Shown here in pieces: positions 19,244 through 27,998 of a stretch of DNA of 64,000 bases. The position numbers were made by a program, and so were the translations under genes. Numbering within the stretch: the stretch's first letter is position 1; the number at the start of each line of letters is the position of its first letter. The stretch is taken from assembly GCF_002858865.1 (NCBI RefSeq), contig NZ_PJRR01000014.1, positions 124,001-188,000 on the forward strand, in the 5' to 3' direction. The stretch comes from Caulobacter vibrioides (GTDB taxonomy: Bacteria; Pseudomonadota; Alphaproteobacteria; Caulobacterales; Caulobacteraceae). Under the pieces are notes generated by a model. The model saw only the letters and a list, made by a program, of their open reading frames with translations, searched no databases and was not told the DNA's origin.

Positions 19244-19870
19244 CGACCGTCCCTTTTCCCGATCTTCACGGCGCGCCACGGGCCCAACGCCGCAGAGTCT
19301 TAAAACCCGCCTTCATCGCGCTCCGCCCCCTCGCCTTCATCCGGGGGATGGGGGCGGCCTGGGCAAATCGCATGGGTCGTCAATCTCTGATCCGCGCGAT
19401 TAACCGCGCGTTACCCGCCCCGAGCCCCGGCCCCGATTAACTCTAAGAGGTGCGATCTATACTCATTTTGAGTGCGGCAAATTTGGAGTAATACTGAAGC
19501 CTTTTAGCGTCGAGCTGCACCTACTAGGCTTCCGCCACGCCGCTCACCGCGAGCTCCGGCGGCGCAAAATCAGAAACACCGCCTATCTAAATGAGCAAAA
19601 TGGCTCCCTTATACTCAAAAATACGCGCCTAAATTTTAAAACTGAATTATTCTAGCAAAACTTGCTCATGTATTCACTTAGCCACGGAATAGGAAGCCCT
19701 CAAACCGATCGCAAACAAGATCTATCCAGGATTAGTTTTCGCGAGTGAAATCGGCCCGATATCGGGGTGCGGCCAAATGTCACGAGGCCGAAGTAGGCAA
19801 TCTTTATGCTTCAGCCGAGATTTTGATCGACTGGATCAGGTCGTCATCCGGACGGAGCCAAGAGACAAAG
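19244..19870. promoter_or_regulatory. AT-rich divergent control region of the che block
   Basis: About 630 bases with no supported gene, lying between the minus-strand MCP-cheA operon and the plus-strand cheY-cheZ genes. The part from about 19430 to 19740 is clearly richer in A and T than the surrounding sequence and repeats motifs such as ATACTCATTTTGAG and ATACTCAAAAATAC. It must hold the promoters for both directions. A candidate CtrA box is listed separately. Confidence 0.6.
19400..19414. promoter_or_regulatory. Candidate CtrA-binding box
   Basis: TTAA-CCGCGCG-TTAC matches the CtrA consensus TTAA-N7-TTAA at seven of eight fixed positions with exact spacing. It lies 157 bases upstream of the MCP start in the divergent che control region. 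CtrA is the Caulobacter cell-cycle regulator that drives motility and chemotaxis genes. One short site can occur by chance, so this is only a candidate. Confidence 0.4.
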
Positions 19871-20254
19871 ATGCCAGCCGCGAACATGCCCATCCTCGTC
19901 GTCGACGACTACAAGACGACCATCAAGATCGTACACGGACTTTTGCGCCAGCTCGGGTTCACGAACCTGGATGAGGCCGAGAACGGAGAGGAAGCCCTGC
20001 GCAAACTGCGCACGCAATCCTATCAGTTGGTCATCTCGGACTGGAACATGGAGCCGATGACCGGCATCGAACTGCTGCGGTCCGTGCGCGCCGACAGCGC
20101 CTTGCGCGCGACGCCCTTCATTATGATCACCGCGGAAAGCAAGGTTGAGAACGTCGTCGCCGCCAAACAGGCCGGCGCCAACAACTACATCGTCAAGCCT
20201 TTCAGCGCCGAGGCCCTCAAGCAGAAAATTGTGTCCATCTTCGGGGACTTCTGA
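19871..20254 (+). CDS. cheY: CheY-like chemotaxis response regulator
   Basis: 127 residues from the ATG at 19871; the frame is open further upstream but has no homology there. A single receiver domain with VVDDYKTT (residues 10-17), phospho-acceptor Asp57 in LVISDWNMEPMTG, Thr in FIMITAES and Lys in YIVKPFSAE. The DWNMEPMTG region and the length closely resemble CheY proteins that work with CheZ. A CheZ-like gene follows five bases after the stop, so this CheY is the natural substrate of that phosphatase. Confidence 0.92.
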   Translation: MPAANMPILVVDDYKTTIKIVHGLLRQLGFTNLDEAENGEEALRKLRTQSYQLVISDWNMEPMTGIELLRSVRADSALRATPFIMITAESKVENVVAAKQAGANNYIVKPFSAEALKQKIVSIFGDF

Positions 20255-20259
20255 CCGCG

Positions 20260-20721
20260 ATGACGGCGCGGCCCGACCTCATGTCCGATCCTGGCGGCGC
20301 TCCGGAGGCGGACCTGCAAGCGGCGATTTGCAGCCTGAATCCGGCCCGCTTCGCAGGCGAGCGGATCGGCGGGGCGCTGGTCGAATTGCAGGCGGCGCGC
20401 CAGGACGTGGAGAAGGCCGTTGAGCGCATCCTCGCCGAGGCCGAGGCGATGCTCGACGGCGACACCTCCGTCGAACGCGCTATCGCCGTGATGGAGGCGT
20501 GCGCCGTTCATGACATCGTTGGCCAGCGTCTCACCAAGGTCGAGGCGTTGCTGGCCGAGCTTGACCGGCGGCTGGCGCGCCTAGCCGGCGCCGCCGCGCT
20601 CACCGCGCTTCCGGAGGCAGAGTCTCCCTCCGAGGCCCGTCAACGGGAGCTCTGGCTCAACGGTCCCGCGCGTCCCGCCGAAGGACTCTCGCAGGCCGAC
20701 GCTGACCGTCTTTTCGAATAG
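20260..20721 (+). CDS. cheZ: CheZ-like CheY phosphatase
   Basis: 153 residues, shorter than E. coli CheZ (about 214). The protein is almost entirely helical. Residues 84-90 read HDIVGQR, matching the CheZ active-site helix in which an Asp and a Gln four residues later (here Asp85 and Gln89) attack the CheY phosphate. The extreme C-terminus, SQADADRLFE, resembles the CheY-tethering tail of CheZ after an Ala/Pro/Glu-rich linker. It lies directly after a cheY gene. The ATG at 20281 is an alternative start. The call rests on these short motifs and context. Confidence 0.8.
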   Translation: MTARPDLMSDPGGAPEADLQAAICSLNPARFAGERIGGALVELQAARQDVEKAVERILAEAEAMLDGDTSVERAIAVMEACAVHDIVGQRLTKVEALLAELDRRLARLAGAAALTALPEAESPSEARQRELWLNGPARPAEGLSQADADRLFE

Positions 20722-20799
20722 CCATCGGCCCGGCGTGGCCGTGTCGGCTTGTTAACCGTTTCCGCCAGATAGTCGAACCTGGGTTCAAGGTCAGCGATC

Positions 20800-22713
20800 A
20801 TGCCGCCCCATTCATTCTCGCCGAAGGCGCTAACAGGTTCGATCAGCCGCATTCTGATGTTGGCGGTCGGATTGCTGACCCTCCTGCTGGCCGCCTCGGC
20901 CCTCTTCTGGGCCAGCGTCGAGGCCAACGAGATGGCGCTGCGGAAGCAGCAAACCAAGACCGACCTGATCCACGATGACCGCCTGCAAGCGCTCACCCGG
21001 CGCGTGGGCGTGATCCGCTACGATCTTCTGGCCCTGAAGGTCGCTGCGACCGGCGCTGACGTCTCCCTGATCGGCATCGAGTCCGTCCGCGCCCAGGCCA
21101 AGACACTGCAACGGGACGTCCGAGAGGTTGGCCGCCTCGTCAAGAGTGCGGAACTGCCAGGTCTCGGCGCGCAAGTCGCCGCCATAGAGACCAGCCTTGA
21201 GCCGCTCAGCGCGGAGGTCGAAGTCCTGGCTGCGGCCATCGAAGCCGGCGGATCAGCCGCCGCCGCGCCGCTGCGCGGTCCGTTCGACGCCCGCGTTCAG
21301 ACGCTTACCCAAGCCGTCGAGGCACTGGATCAGGCGGTGGGCGCGCTGGCCGCGCGACATGGCAACCAGCGCCGCGCGTCCGAGGCGGCCTTGCTGAACG
21401 ATAGCCAGCGGAACTTCACTTTCGCGATCGTCATCGCCGGGGCGAGCCTGCTGATCGGCGGCGCGATCCTGGCGATCCTTCAGCGACGCATCCTCAAGCC
21501 GCTGCGCCAGATCACCAGACATATGTCGGGCATGACTTCCGGCCAGTACGATATCGCGCCGCCCTTCGCCGAGCGCAATGACGAGATCGGCTGCATGGCC
21601 CGCTCCATCGCTGGACTTCAGGACGCGCTCCTCGAACGTCGCAAGGCCCGCGAGGCGCATGAGGCCGAGGTCGAGCTCTATCAGCTCGAACTCGAGCGCA
21701 GCGCGTCGGACGTCGAACGCATGAACACGGTGCGGTCAGCCATCCTCAACGACTTGGGCGAAGCCTTGGAGCGCGTGGCGGTCGGTGATCTGGGCGTGAG
21801 GCTGGACCAGCGGTTCCCCGAGGGTTTTGACCAGCTGCGCATCGACTTCAACGTCTCGATGGAAGCGCTGGGCAAGGTCATGCAGTCCATCCTCGAGGCG
21901 ACGGAGGCGGTCAGCTTCGGCGCGTCCGAACTGTCGCGCGCGGCCAACCGTATGGCGACGCATACCGGCGAACAGGCCTCGTCGGTGCAGCAGTCGGCGC
22001 AGTCCTTGGCGAACCTTAAGGACGAGGTCACGGCCAACAACATGACCGCCCGGGACGTCCTGGGCGTCGTCAGCGACGCCAAGGCTTCCGCAGACACCAC
22101 GCTGAGCGCCATGGAGCGCACCGTGCAGGCCATGAGCCGGATCGAGTCTTCATCGGCCGACATTCAGAAGATCAGCGAGGTGATCAGCGAGATCGCTTTC
22201 CAGACCAATCTCCTGGCCCTGAACGCGGGGGTCGAGGCCGCGCGAGCAGGAGAGTCCGGCCGCGGCTTCGCTGTCGTCGCGCAAGAAGTTCGCTCGCTGG
22301 CCCAGCGCTCCGCTCAATCGGCCCGGGAGATCACCGCGCTGGTCAATTCAGCCCGCGCTGACGTCGCGCAAGGCGGGCGCGAGGTTAGCAGCACCGGCGC
22401 GGCCCTCAACGCGATCGTAAGTCGCGTCCTGGAAATCCACGGCCTGGTCGAACGCATCTCCGCGTCCAACGAAGCCCAGGCTGGAACCATCGGTTCAATC
22501 ACGCGGGCGGTTGACGTGATCGACGCCATCACGCGCGACAACTCTTCGATGGTGAGCGAGGCGACCGCCGCCAGTCAAACCCTGGCCGATGAGGCCAGCA
22601 CGCTGACGACCTCGATCTCGCGCTTCCAAGGGCCGCTGCAAGGCCGCCAGAACGCCAGCGCCGAACCGCCGTCCATTGAGGCGCTCGACGAAATCGATCG
22701 TCTGTTCGGATGA
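20800..22713 (+). CDS. Methyl-accepting chemotaxis protein with HAMP domain
   Basis: 637 residues. TM1 is at about 17-38 ([19 protein letters not shown]), a helical periplasmic domain runs to about 200, TM2 is at about 206-227, then a HAMP domain ([20 protein letters not shown]) and a second HAMP-like segment near 335-385. The signalling domain tip reads [20 protein letters not shown]. The C-terminus ends [11 protein letters not shown], closely similar to the tail of the CheZ-like protein just upstream. It follows cheY and cheZ by 78 bases and probably belongs to the same transcript. Confidence 0.92.
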   Translation: MPPHSFSPKALTGSISRILMLAVGLLTLLLAASALFWASVEANEMALRKQQTKTDLIHDDRLQALTRRVGVIRYDLLALKVAATGADVSLIGIESVRAQAKTLQRDVREVGRLVKSAELPGLGAQVAAIETSLEPLSAEVEVLAAAIEAGGSAAAAPLRGPFDARVQTLTQAVEALDQAVGALAARHGNQRRASEAALLNDSQRNFTFAIVIAGASLLIGGAILAILQRRILKPLRQITRHMSGMTSGQYDIAPPFAERNDEIGCMARSIAGLQDALLERRKAREAHEAEVELYQLELERSASDVERMNTVRSAILNDLGEALERVAVGDLGVRLDQRFPEGFDQLRIDFNVSMEALGKVMQSILEATEAVSFGASELSRAANRMATHTGEQASSVQQSAQSLANLKDEVTANNMTARDVLGVVSDAKASADTTLSAMERTVQAMSRIESSSADIQKISEVISEIAFQTNLLALNAGVEAARAGESGRGFAVVAQEVRSLAQRSAQSAREITALVNSARADVAQGGREVSSTGAALNAIVSRVLEIHGLVERISASNEAQAGTIGSITRAVDVIDAITRDNSSMVSEATAASQTLADEASTLTTSISRFQGPLQGRQNASAEPPSIEALDEIDRLFG

Positions 22714-22735
22714 GGAACGGCGCGTCATCGTCCCT

Positions 22736-22751
22736 GCGGCGTTCACGCCGC
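22736..22751. terminator. GC hairpin between convergent genes
   Basis: GCGGCG-TTCA-CGCCGC forms a perfect six-base-pair stem with a four-base loop in the 53-base gap between the MCP and the convergent receiver gene. No T-run follows, so it is a weak terminator candidate. Confidence 0.25.
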
Positions 22752-22766
22752 GCGCAGCGCCGCAGC

Positions 22767-23135
22767 CTAGGACGCCGAACGCACCATCCGCTCAAGGCGG
22801 CGCAGCAGCACCCGCGCCTCGAAAGGCTTACCGATAAAGTCGGCCGCGCCCAAATTCATCGATCGGCGGATATCCTCGGGCGAGGTCTGGGCGGTCAGCA
22901 TCAAGGCCGGGATCTCCGCGAACGTCGGATCGCGACGCACCGCGTTGAGCAAGGCCAGGCCATCCATCCCGGGCATGTTGATGTCCACGACCATGGCGTG
23001 CGGCGCGACCACTGGCAGCATGTCCAGAGCGGCCTGTCCGTCGGCTGCGGTGCTGACCTCGTAACCTGCGCCTTCCAGGACCCCGGTCACGAGGTCGCGG
23101 ATCGCTTCGTCGTCTTCCACAAGAAGGATTCGCAT
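22767..23135 (-). CDS. Single-domain response regulator
   Basis: About 122 residues from the ATG at 23135; a GTG three codons upstream (23144) is equally possible. Receiver domain with LLVEDDEA, the phospho-acceptor Asp in AMVVDINMPGMDG (Asp54 from the GTG start), Thr in LMLTAQTS and Lys in DFIGKPFEA. It has no output domain. It lies beside the che genes, but on the opposite strand from cheYZ and not in an operon with a kinase. Its partner could be the PAS kinase encoded at 24491-26698 or CheA. Confidence 0.88.
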   Translation of the reverse strand: MRILLVEDDEAIRDLVTGVLEGAGYEVSTAADGQAALDMLPVVAPHAMVVDINMPGMDGLALLNAVRRDPTFAEIPALMLTAQTSPEDIRRSMNLGAADFIGKPFEARVLLRRLERMVRSAS

Positions 23136-23245
23136 CGCGCCCACCCGACTATCCGCCCTCTGTTCTTCATGATCAGGCGTGCGAGATCAAGCGCGCTTCT
23201 TCCCGATGTGCCCTTGGCTGCGCGGAAGTACGGGAGCGCCAAATC

Positions 23246-24409
23246 GTGAGCACGCCCGACCGCTTGGACCAAAGGCAGCTCAGTCAAGCGGCTGTGGCGC
23301 ACGCTCGGTTCAGGCAGGGCGAAGGCGGTCGGCGCCTGATCATGCGCTTTCACGATCTTAGCGGCCTTGATCTGTCCAACCGCGATCTGCGCGGCGCAGA
23401 CCTGACGGGTTCGGATCTTTCCGATGCGCGGCTCGAAGGCGTCATGCTGGAGGAGGCCATCCTGTTCGGAGCGCTCCTGGAAAGGGCCAACCTCAGCCTT
23501 GGTCGTCTGCAGCGCGCGGATTTGCGCGGCGCCAATCTGCGGGGCGCGATCCTCGACGGCGCCGACCTGCGGCAAGTCGATTTTCGCTCCGGCAAACTGG
23601 CGGTAGCCGACGAAGCCAGCCAGTTCGTCATGATCCGGCGGGACGTTTCGGCCGCCCGCCTGGAAAGCGCTTCGATCACCGGAGCGACCTTGGACGGCGC
23701 GCGCATGGACCAGGTCCTGATGGGCGAAGCCGACCTGAGCGAATGCTCGCTCCGGGGCGCCACCATGCAGGGCGTGCGCCTGAAGAACGCCCGCCTGCGC
23801 GGCGCCGATTTCAGCAACGCCAATCTCGCGGGGGCGGACCTGCGCGACGCCGACCTCTCGCGCGCCATCCTTGTCGGGACCGCGATGAAGGGCGCGCGGA
23901 TCGAGGGGGCGATCATCGAAGGGGTGCTGACGGCGCCGACCCCCGCCGCGATTGAAGCCGCGCCTACGCTGCGCCAGGCGCTCGACAGTCACCGGCAGTG
24001 GTTCGCCACCGGCGGCGCCAGTGGTCAGGTCGCCCGCCTGGAGGGCCGCGACCTTCGACCGCTGGGCACGCTGCTGGCCAACAGCGAACTGACCGCGCTG
24101 AAAGCTCGCGGCGCGTGCCTGGCGGGCATGGTGCTGGCCGGCGCGATGCTACAGGGCGCCGATCTGGACGAGGCGGATCTGCGTGGAGCGGACCTCCGCG
24201 GCGCCGACCTCCGCGGCGCCTCATTGCGCGGCGCCAACCTCTCGCAAGCCGATCTTCGAGAAGCCGATCTGCGCAACCTTGGACTTGAAACCGGGCGGGA
24301 CCTGACGACCAAGCTCGATGGCGCGATGCTGCGGTACGCCGATCTTCGCGAGGCCAAGCGCAGCGGAAACTGGCCGCAGGCTGATACAACGGGCGCTCGC
24401 GGCCTTTAG
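23246..24409 (+). CDS. Pentapeptide-repeat protein
   Basis: 387 residues from a GTG preceded by GGGAG; an ATG at 23342 would remove 32 residues. Two long runs of A(D/N)LxX repeats form a predicted right-handed beta-helix. One run spans about 40-225, interrupted by a short non-repeat segment near 112-132, and the other spans about 270-375. They are separated by a helical linker around 228-262. Typical units are RGADLTGSDLSDA and EADLRGADLRGADLR. There is no signal peptide or membrane segment. Function in this family is usually unknown; some members mimic DNA to protect gyrase, but nothing here shows that. Confidence 0.88.
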   Translation: MSTPDRLDQRQLSQAAVAHARFRQGEGGRRLIMRFHDLSGLDLSNRDLRGADLTGSDLSDARLEGVMLEEAILFGALLERANLSLGRLQRADLRGANLRGAILDGADLRQVDFRSGKLAVADEASQFVMIRRDVSAARLESASITGATLDGARMDQVLMGEADLSECSLRGATMQGVRLKNARLRGADFSNANLAGADLRDADLSRAILVGTAMKGARIEGAIIEGVLTAPTPAAIEAAPTLRQALDSHRQWFATGGASGQVARLEGRDLRPLGTLLANSELTALKARGACLAGMVLAGAMLQGADLDEADLRGADLRGADLRGASLRGANLSQADLREADLRNLGLETGRDLTTKLDGAMLRYADLREAKRSGNWPQADTTGARGL

Positions 24410-24490
24410 GTTTCTCGGCGCTTAGAGGCTTTGAGATCAGATGTTTGGAGCCCTTTCGCTTTCGCTGATCCCGTCTAAGGCTAAAGCGCT

Positions 24491-26698
24491 CTAGGCTGGC
24501 CCCACGCCCTCCGGAAGCCCGTCATCCATCATGGCCGCGACCGACCGGATCGCCGTCGCGGGGCTCGCGTCCTGCGCCAGAAGTCCATCAAGGATCTGCG
24601 GCGGGGGCGTGGCGGCCGCCTCGCGGGACACGACGGCCAGATAGGGGGCGTAGCGATTTTGGCCGGCTTGCCGCATCCGCCGCGCCAGGTCGCAATGGCC
24701 GTCAAGATCGAGGTCCAGTTGGAACACGACACAGTCATAGCCCCGCGCCTCGCTGAGACTGAGGGCCGCCTCGGCTGTTGTAGCCTCGTCAACGCGCGCG
24801 CCCGCATCGGCCAGGACCGCTGACAGGCTCTGGATCGCCGATCCAACAAGCAGGATCGGCGCCCCTTCGGGCAAGACGGGCGAGGCGGCGGCGCTCTCGG
24901 GAGCCGCGTCCAGCGACAGCATGGGCAAGGTCAGCGTGAAGGTCGATCCCTGCCCCACCGTCGAGCTCACCTGGATTTCACCGCCCATCGCCTCCGCCAA
25001 GAATCGACCGATGGCGAGGCCCAGCCCCGAGCCGCCAAACCGCCGCGCAATAGTGTCATCCACCTGCGAGAAGCGGCCGAATAAGCGCTCCAGGTGATCC
25101 TCCGCGATGCCGATGCCCGTGTCGGCTACCGCAATCTCGAGCATTCCGTCGTCATTGCGCTGAGCAGTGACCGTAACGCCGCCCTGTTCGGTGAACTTGA
25201 TGGCGTTGCCGATCAGATTCAGCAACACCTGCCGCACGTGCTGGCTGTCCAGCGCCGCGCACAGACCGAGGACCGCCGAGCCATCGTAGCTTAAGCTCAG
25301 CCCCTTGCGGTCGGCCTGCACGCTGAGCAAGGCGACCGTCTCGGCGATCAGACCATTGACCTCTGTGGCCGCGGTGACGATGCGCACGCCCCCGCTTTCA
25401 AGCTTCGAGAAATCGAGAATGTCGTTGATCGTGGACAGCAAGGCGCGGCCGCCCGCGGAAATGCGATCGGACGCATGGCGTACGGTCGGCGACAGCGCGG
25501 GCTCGGCCTGGATCTGCTCGGCGAAACCAATGACGCTGGTCAGGGGGGTGCGCAACTCGTGCGTCATATTGGCCAGAAAGGCGGATTTGGCCCGCACGGC
25601 GGCCTCGGCGCGCACCCGAGCCGCGATCAGGCTCTCCTCCAACGAGTGTCGATCGGTCATATCGCGAAAGGTCGAGGTCAGGGCTACGGGGACACCGTCC
25701 GCGTCGCGCTCCAGCCACCCCTTGCCCTCCATCCAGCGATAGTCGCCGTCGACGCTCAGGAATCGCAGTTCGGTGTCCAGGGACGGCCGCTTGTCGCCGC
25801 GGCTCTCGAAGGCGCCGGCGATGAAGGCCGCCGCGCGCTCGGTCTCATCGGGGTGAACCAGGGACATGAACGACGCGCCTTCCTGAGCAAGGTTCGCCAA
25901 GCCAAGGCGGTCAGCCGAGGACGACGCGTAGAGGATCTTTCCGGACGCATCGACTTGCACGGTGAGATCCTGCGCCGACTCCGCCAGCAGCCTTAAGCGC
26001 CATTCGCTGGCCTCGGCGCGTTCGCGCGCTTCATGCGCCTGCGCCAGCGCCAGTTGATAGCGGCGTTCGGTCTCGATCTGTTCTGTGATGTCGCGCGCAA
26101 TATCGACAAAGCCGGTGACGACGCCCTCGGCGTTCCGGATCGGCATGGGGCGGGACTCGAGCACGCGAATGTCACCGGCGACGTGCCGCACACGCATCCG
26201 CAAGCGGCTGGACGGAGCCGCGCCCTCGCGCAGCAGGTCCGCATAGTAGGCCGCGACCGCGGCGTGATCCTCGGGCGCGATGAAATCCCAGGTGCGACGG
26301 CCCGCGGCCTCTGCGACCGAACCGCCAATGATGCGCGACCAGGCCGGCGAGACCCGCAGCAGGCGTCCGGTGAGGTCATAATGGCTGATCAGATCGTCGG
26401 GCGCCTGTTCGAGCATTGCAAAGGGCGACGCATCGGCGACAAGGTCGGCCACGAGCGACGCCAGTTCCGTCAAGAGCTCCCGCGCCGCCTCTCCGTCTGA
26501 GCCGCTCGCCCACAGACACAAGTCAGAGCCGGACGCGCCGACATCGACCGCGAAACCCTTGCCTGGGAGGGCGTTCTGCGACGTCCCGCGTCTGATCAGC
26601 TCCAGAGCCTCAACACCAAGCCGCCTCCGATATAGGGACAGGAGGGCGTGTATCGCCGGATGATCAGGGACCGAGCCTGCCATGTGCTCTGAGGTCAT
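24491..26698 (-). CDS. PAS-domain sensor histidine kinase with a degenerate C-terminal receiver
   Basis: 735 residues, no membrane segment. Residues 1-85 are of unknown fold. PAS domains lie at about 95-210 and 235-350. The HisKA box is [20 protein letters not shown] (phospho-His in THELRTP), the ATPase domain has [34 protein letters not shown] and [13 protein letters not shown]. The C-terminal about 120 residues have receiver-like spacing, but the acidic pocket is LLVGSA instead of LLVDDD and the phospho-acceptor position holds Gln (YDCVVFQ), so it cannot be phosphorylated in the normal way. It therefore probably signals to a separate receiver protein. Confidence 0.85.
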   Translation of the reverse strand: MTSEHMAGSVPDHPAIHALLSLYRRRLGVEALELIRRGTSQNALPGKGFAVDVGASGSDLCLWASGSDGEAARELLTELASLVADLVADASPFAMLEQAPDDLISHYDLTGRLLRVSPAWSRIIGGSVAEAAGRRTWDFIAPEDHAAVAAYYADLLREGAAPSSRLRMRVRHVAGDIRVLESRPMPIRNAEGVVTGFVDIARDITEQIETERRYQLALAQAHEARERAEASEWRLRLLAESAQDLTVQVDASGKILYASSSADRLGLANLAQEGASFMSLVHPDETERAAAFIAGAFESRGDKRPSLDTELRFLSVDGDYRWMEGKGWLERDADGVPVALTSTFRDMTDRHSLEESLIAARVRAEAAVRAKSAFLANMTHELRTPLTSVIGFAEQIQAEPALSPTVRHASDRISAGGRALLSTINDILDFSKLESGGVRIVTAATEVNGLIAETVALLSVQADRKGLSLSYDGSAVLGLCAALDSQHVRQVLLNLIGNAIKFTEQGGVTVTAQRNDDGMLEIAVADTGIGIAEDHLERLFGRFSQVDDTIARRFGGSGLGLAIGRFLAEAMGGEIQVSSTVGQGSTFTLTLPMLSLDAAPESAAASPVLPEGAPILLVGSAIQSLSAVLADAGARVDEATTAEAALSLSEARGYDCVVFQLDLDLDGHCDLARRMRQAGQNRYAPYLAVVSREAAATPPPQILDGLLAQDASPATAIRSVAAMMDDGLPEGVGPA

Positions 26699-27040
26699 GA
26701 ACTGGGCAATCTCTGAGGGCCTACACAGCGCGAGGCTATCCGGTCGCGCAGCACGTCGTTCAATCTATTCTTCTCGGTCGGCCCAAGCACGCCATCCAGG
26801 AGAGGATCACGGTCGCTGAGACTATTGGCCGCAGGTCAGGAGCGGTCTAGGGGCCAATGTCGAAGTATTTGTCGCCACAAGCCTGCCAAGAGGTCCTCAG
26901 CCAAGGCGATGAAGGCGCGGAGCTTGTCGGCACACTCCCGCTGCACGATGTCTTCATCGGACGGGACGTCTTGACCTTCGGTGATGAAGCGTATGACGAC
27001 GCCTCCAGGCTGATCGTCCAAGGCGGCTTCCTCAGCGAGG
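26699..27040. other. Intergenic region leading into the mobile-element scar
   Basis: The first 137 bases hold nothing I can support. From 26836 the minus strand carries a gene fragment, listed separately. There is no obvious promoter for the plus-strand integrase remnant. Confidence 0.4.
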
Positions 27041-27075
27041 GTGGCCCAAGCTTCGGCCTCGCCGTCGGTCGTGTC
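26836..27075 (-). pseudogene. 5'-truncated fragment of an unidentified gene
   Basis: The minus strand encodes a plausible soluble sequence with protein-like composition: EEAALDDQPGGVVIRFITEG, then SDEDIVQRECADKLRAFIAL and EDLLAGLWRQIL before a stop. The frame stays open further upstream, but beyond about 27075 it runs antisense to the integrase remnant and loses protein-like character. I read it as the 3' end of a gene whose 5' part was lost when the integrase sequence joined here. The family is not recognised. Confidence 0.3.
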
Positions 27076-27595
27076 CAGGGCCTTTCTGATGCTGCGCTTT
27101 GGACTGCATCTAGGCCTACGCCAGAAGAACCTGCGCCAGCTTTTGATCTGCCAGCGCGGCGCGCCCGCCTCGTCTGAGCGCCGCCTAGAGACACTGAAAT
27201 GCGGCGAGCTCCGCTGGAACGAACGTGAAGGGGGCTGGGAGGCGTTCATCCCTGCTGTCGCGTTCAAGAACGCGGGATCTTCGTACTTCGGTCGCCAGCC
27301 GTTTCGCCTGCTGCTGCCGGACCTCGGCGGCCTCTACGATCAGATCGGCGCCTATCTGAAGGTTCACAGGCCGCGCCTCCTTGGGGGCGCGGCGGATCCC
27401 GGGACCTTTTTCGTGAAGACCATGAAGGCGACGAGCAAGAGCGCCGCCTATGATCAGAATACGTTCTATGAAGCTTGGCGACTGGCGATTCAGCGCTACG
27501 GCATTTTCAATCCCTATACGGGGCGCGGGCGCCATCGAGGGCCCGTTGCCGCATGGGCCGCGAAGATCCTGAACAAGGCCTGGGAGGACGCATGA
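27041..27595 (+). pseudogene. Tyrosine recombinase (integrase), frameshifted and internally deleted
   Basis: The open frame contains the middle of a phage-type integrase: LMLRFGLHLGLRQKNLRQLL, FKNAGSSYFG, DPGTFFVKT and GIFNPYTGRG. Just after NPYTGRG the expected AIEGPLPHGP is present in the DNA but in a different frame (around 27525-27562), so one base was gained. Directly after this the sequence jumps to AAKILNKAWEDA, the extreme C-terminus. The block with the catalytic Arg, His and Tyr residues is missing. The 5' end is also absent. The gene is dead. Its stop overlaps an ATG (ATGA at 27592) that begins a second, also broken, reading frame. Confidence 0.7.
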
Positions 27596-27617
27596 CCCGC
27601 GCGTCTCTGGACAGCCT
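27556..27617 (+). repeat. 62-bp repeat, copy 1 (integrase 3' end and following start)
   Basis: The 62 bases match 51375-51436 at 58 positions without gaps. They cover the last 12 codons of the integrase remnant and the first eight codons of the overlapping downstream frame. Both copies are in plus orientation. Confidence 0.85.
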
Positions 27618-27784
27618 TAAGTGGTCACCATGCCGTTTGTGGCCAGCGTTGAGTGGTGACCCCAAATGGTCGATTTGGCAGTGTTCTGAAAAATCAAAGG
27701 GCTACGCGGACAGCGTAAAATGGTCCCCACAGGGGTATTGTACGGACCACCTAACGCTGTCCACTTTGACCACTTAAGGCTGTC
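27610..27784. mobile_element. 175-bp element with perfect 18-bp inverted ends, IS21-like end remnant
   Basis: GACAGCCTTAAGTGGTCA (27610-27627) is the exact reverse complement of 27767-27784. Inside are three further variants of the same unit (consensus GACAGCGTTAAGTGGTCACC): 27642-27661 and 27709-27728 in direct orientation, and 27744-27761 inverted. Several approximately 20-bp repeats, direct at one end and inverted at the other, are the known layout of IS21-family termini, so this may be two IS ends left after internal loss, or a small non-autonomous derivative. No transposase is present. It cuts the reading frame that starts at 27592. Confidence 0.6.
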
Positions 27785-27998
27785 AGCCTTTGCGACTCAG
27801 TTGCAAGAATGGCAGCTGTGGCCGGGGCGCTTCGGCCAACGGGGTTTGAGAGTAGCGCCCGTGATGGCGCGCATACCGTCAACCCGATACGCCCCTTTGG
27901 CCTTTGAAGATGACGCGCCGTCGCCGGCCAGCATGAGCAGATAATTCAAGCAAATGGGTAACTGGCTCACTCGCTGCCTCTAGGCCCGGGCCGGCATG
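27785..27998. other. Non-coding stretch after the inverted-repeat element
   Basis: Together with the element this makes about 400 bases without an intact gene between the integrase remnant and the end of astC. I see no terminator with a T-run for astC and no coding pattern. Confidence 0.4.

Noticed and set aside
20752-20775. A second CtrA box at GTTAACCGTTTCCGCC
   Set aside because: Only the first half-site TTAA matches; the base pattern seven positions on is not TTAA.
23250-24400. Repetitive DNA that might be a CRISPR or tandem-repeat array
   Set aside because: The periodicity is 15 bases and comes from pentapeptide codons in an open reading frame; there are no spacers.
27592-27777. A real downstream gene starting at the ATG after the integrase
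   Set aside because: The frame is composed of the inverted-repeat element after eight codons, so it is an insertion artefact.
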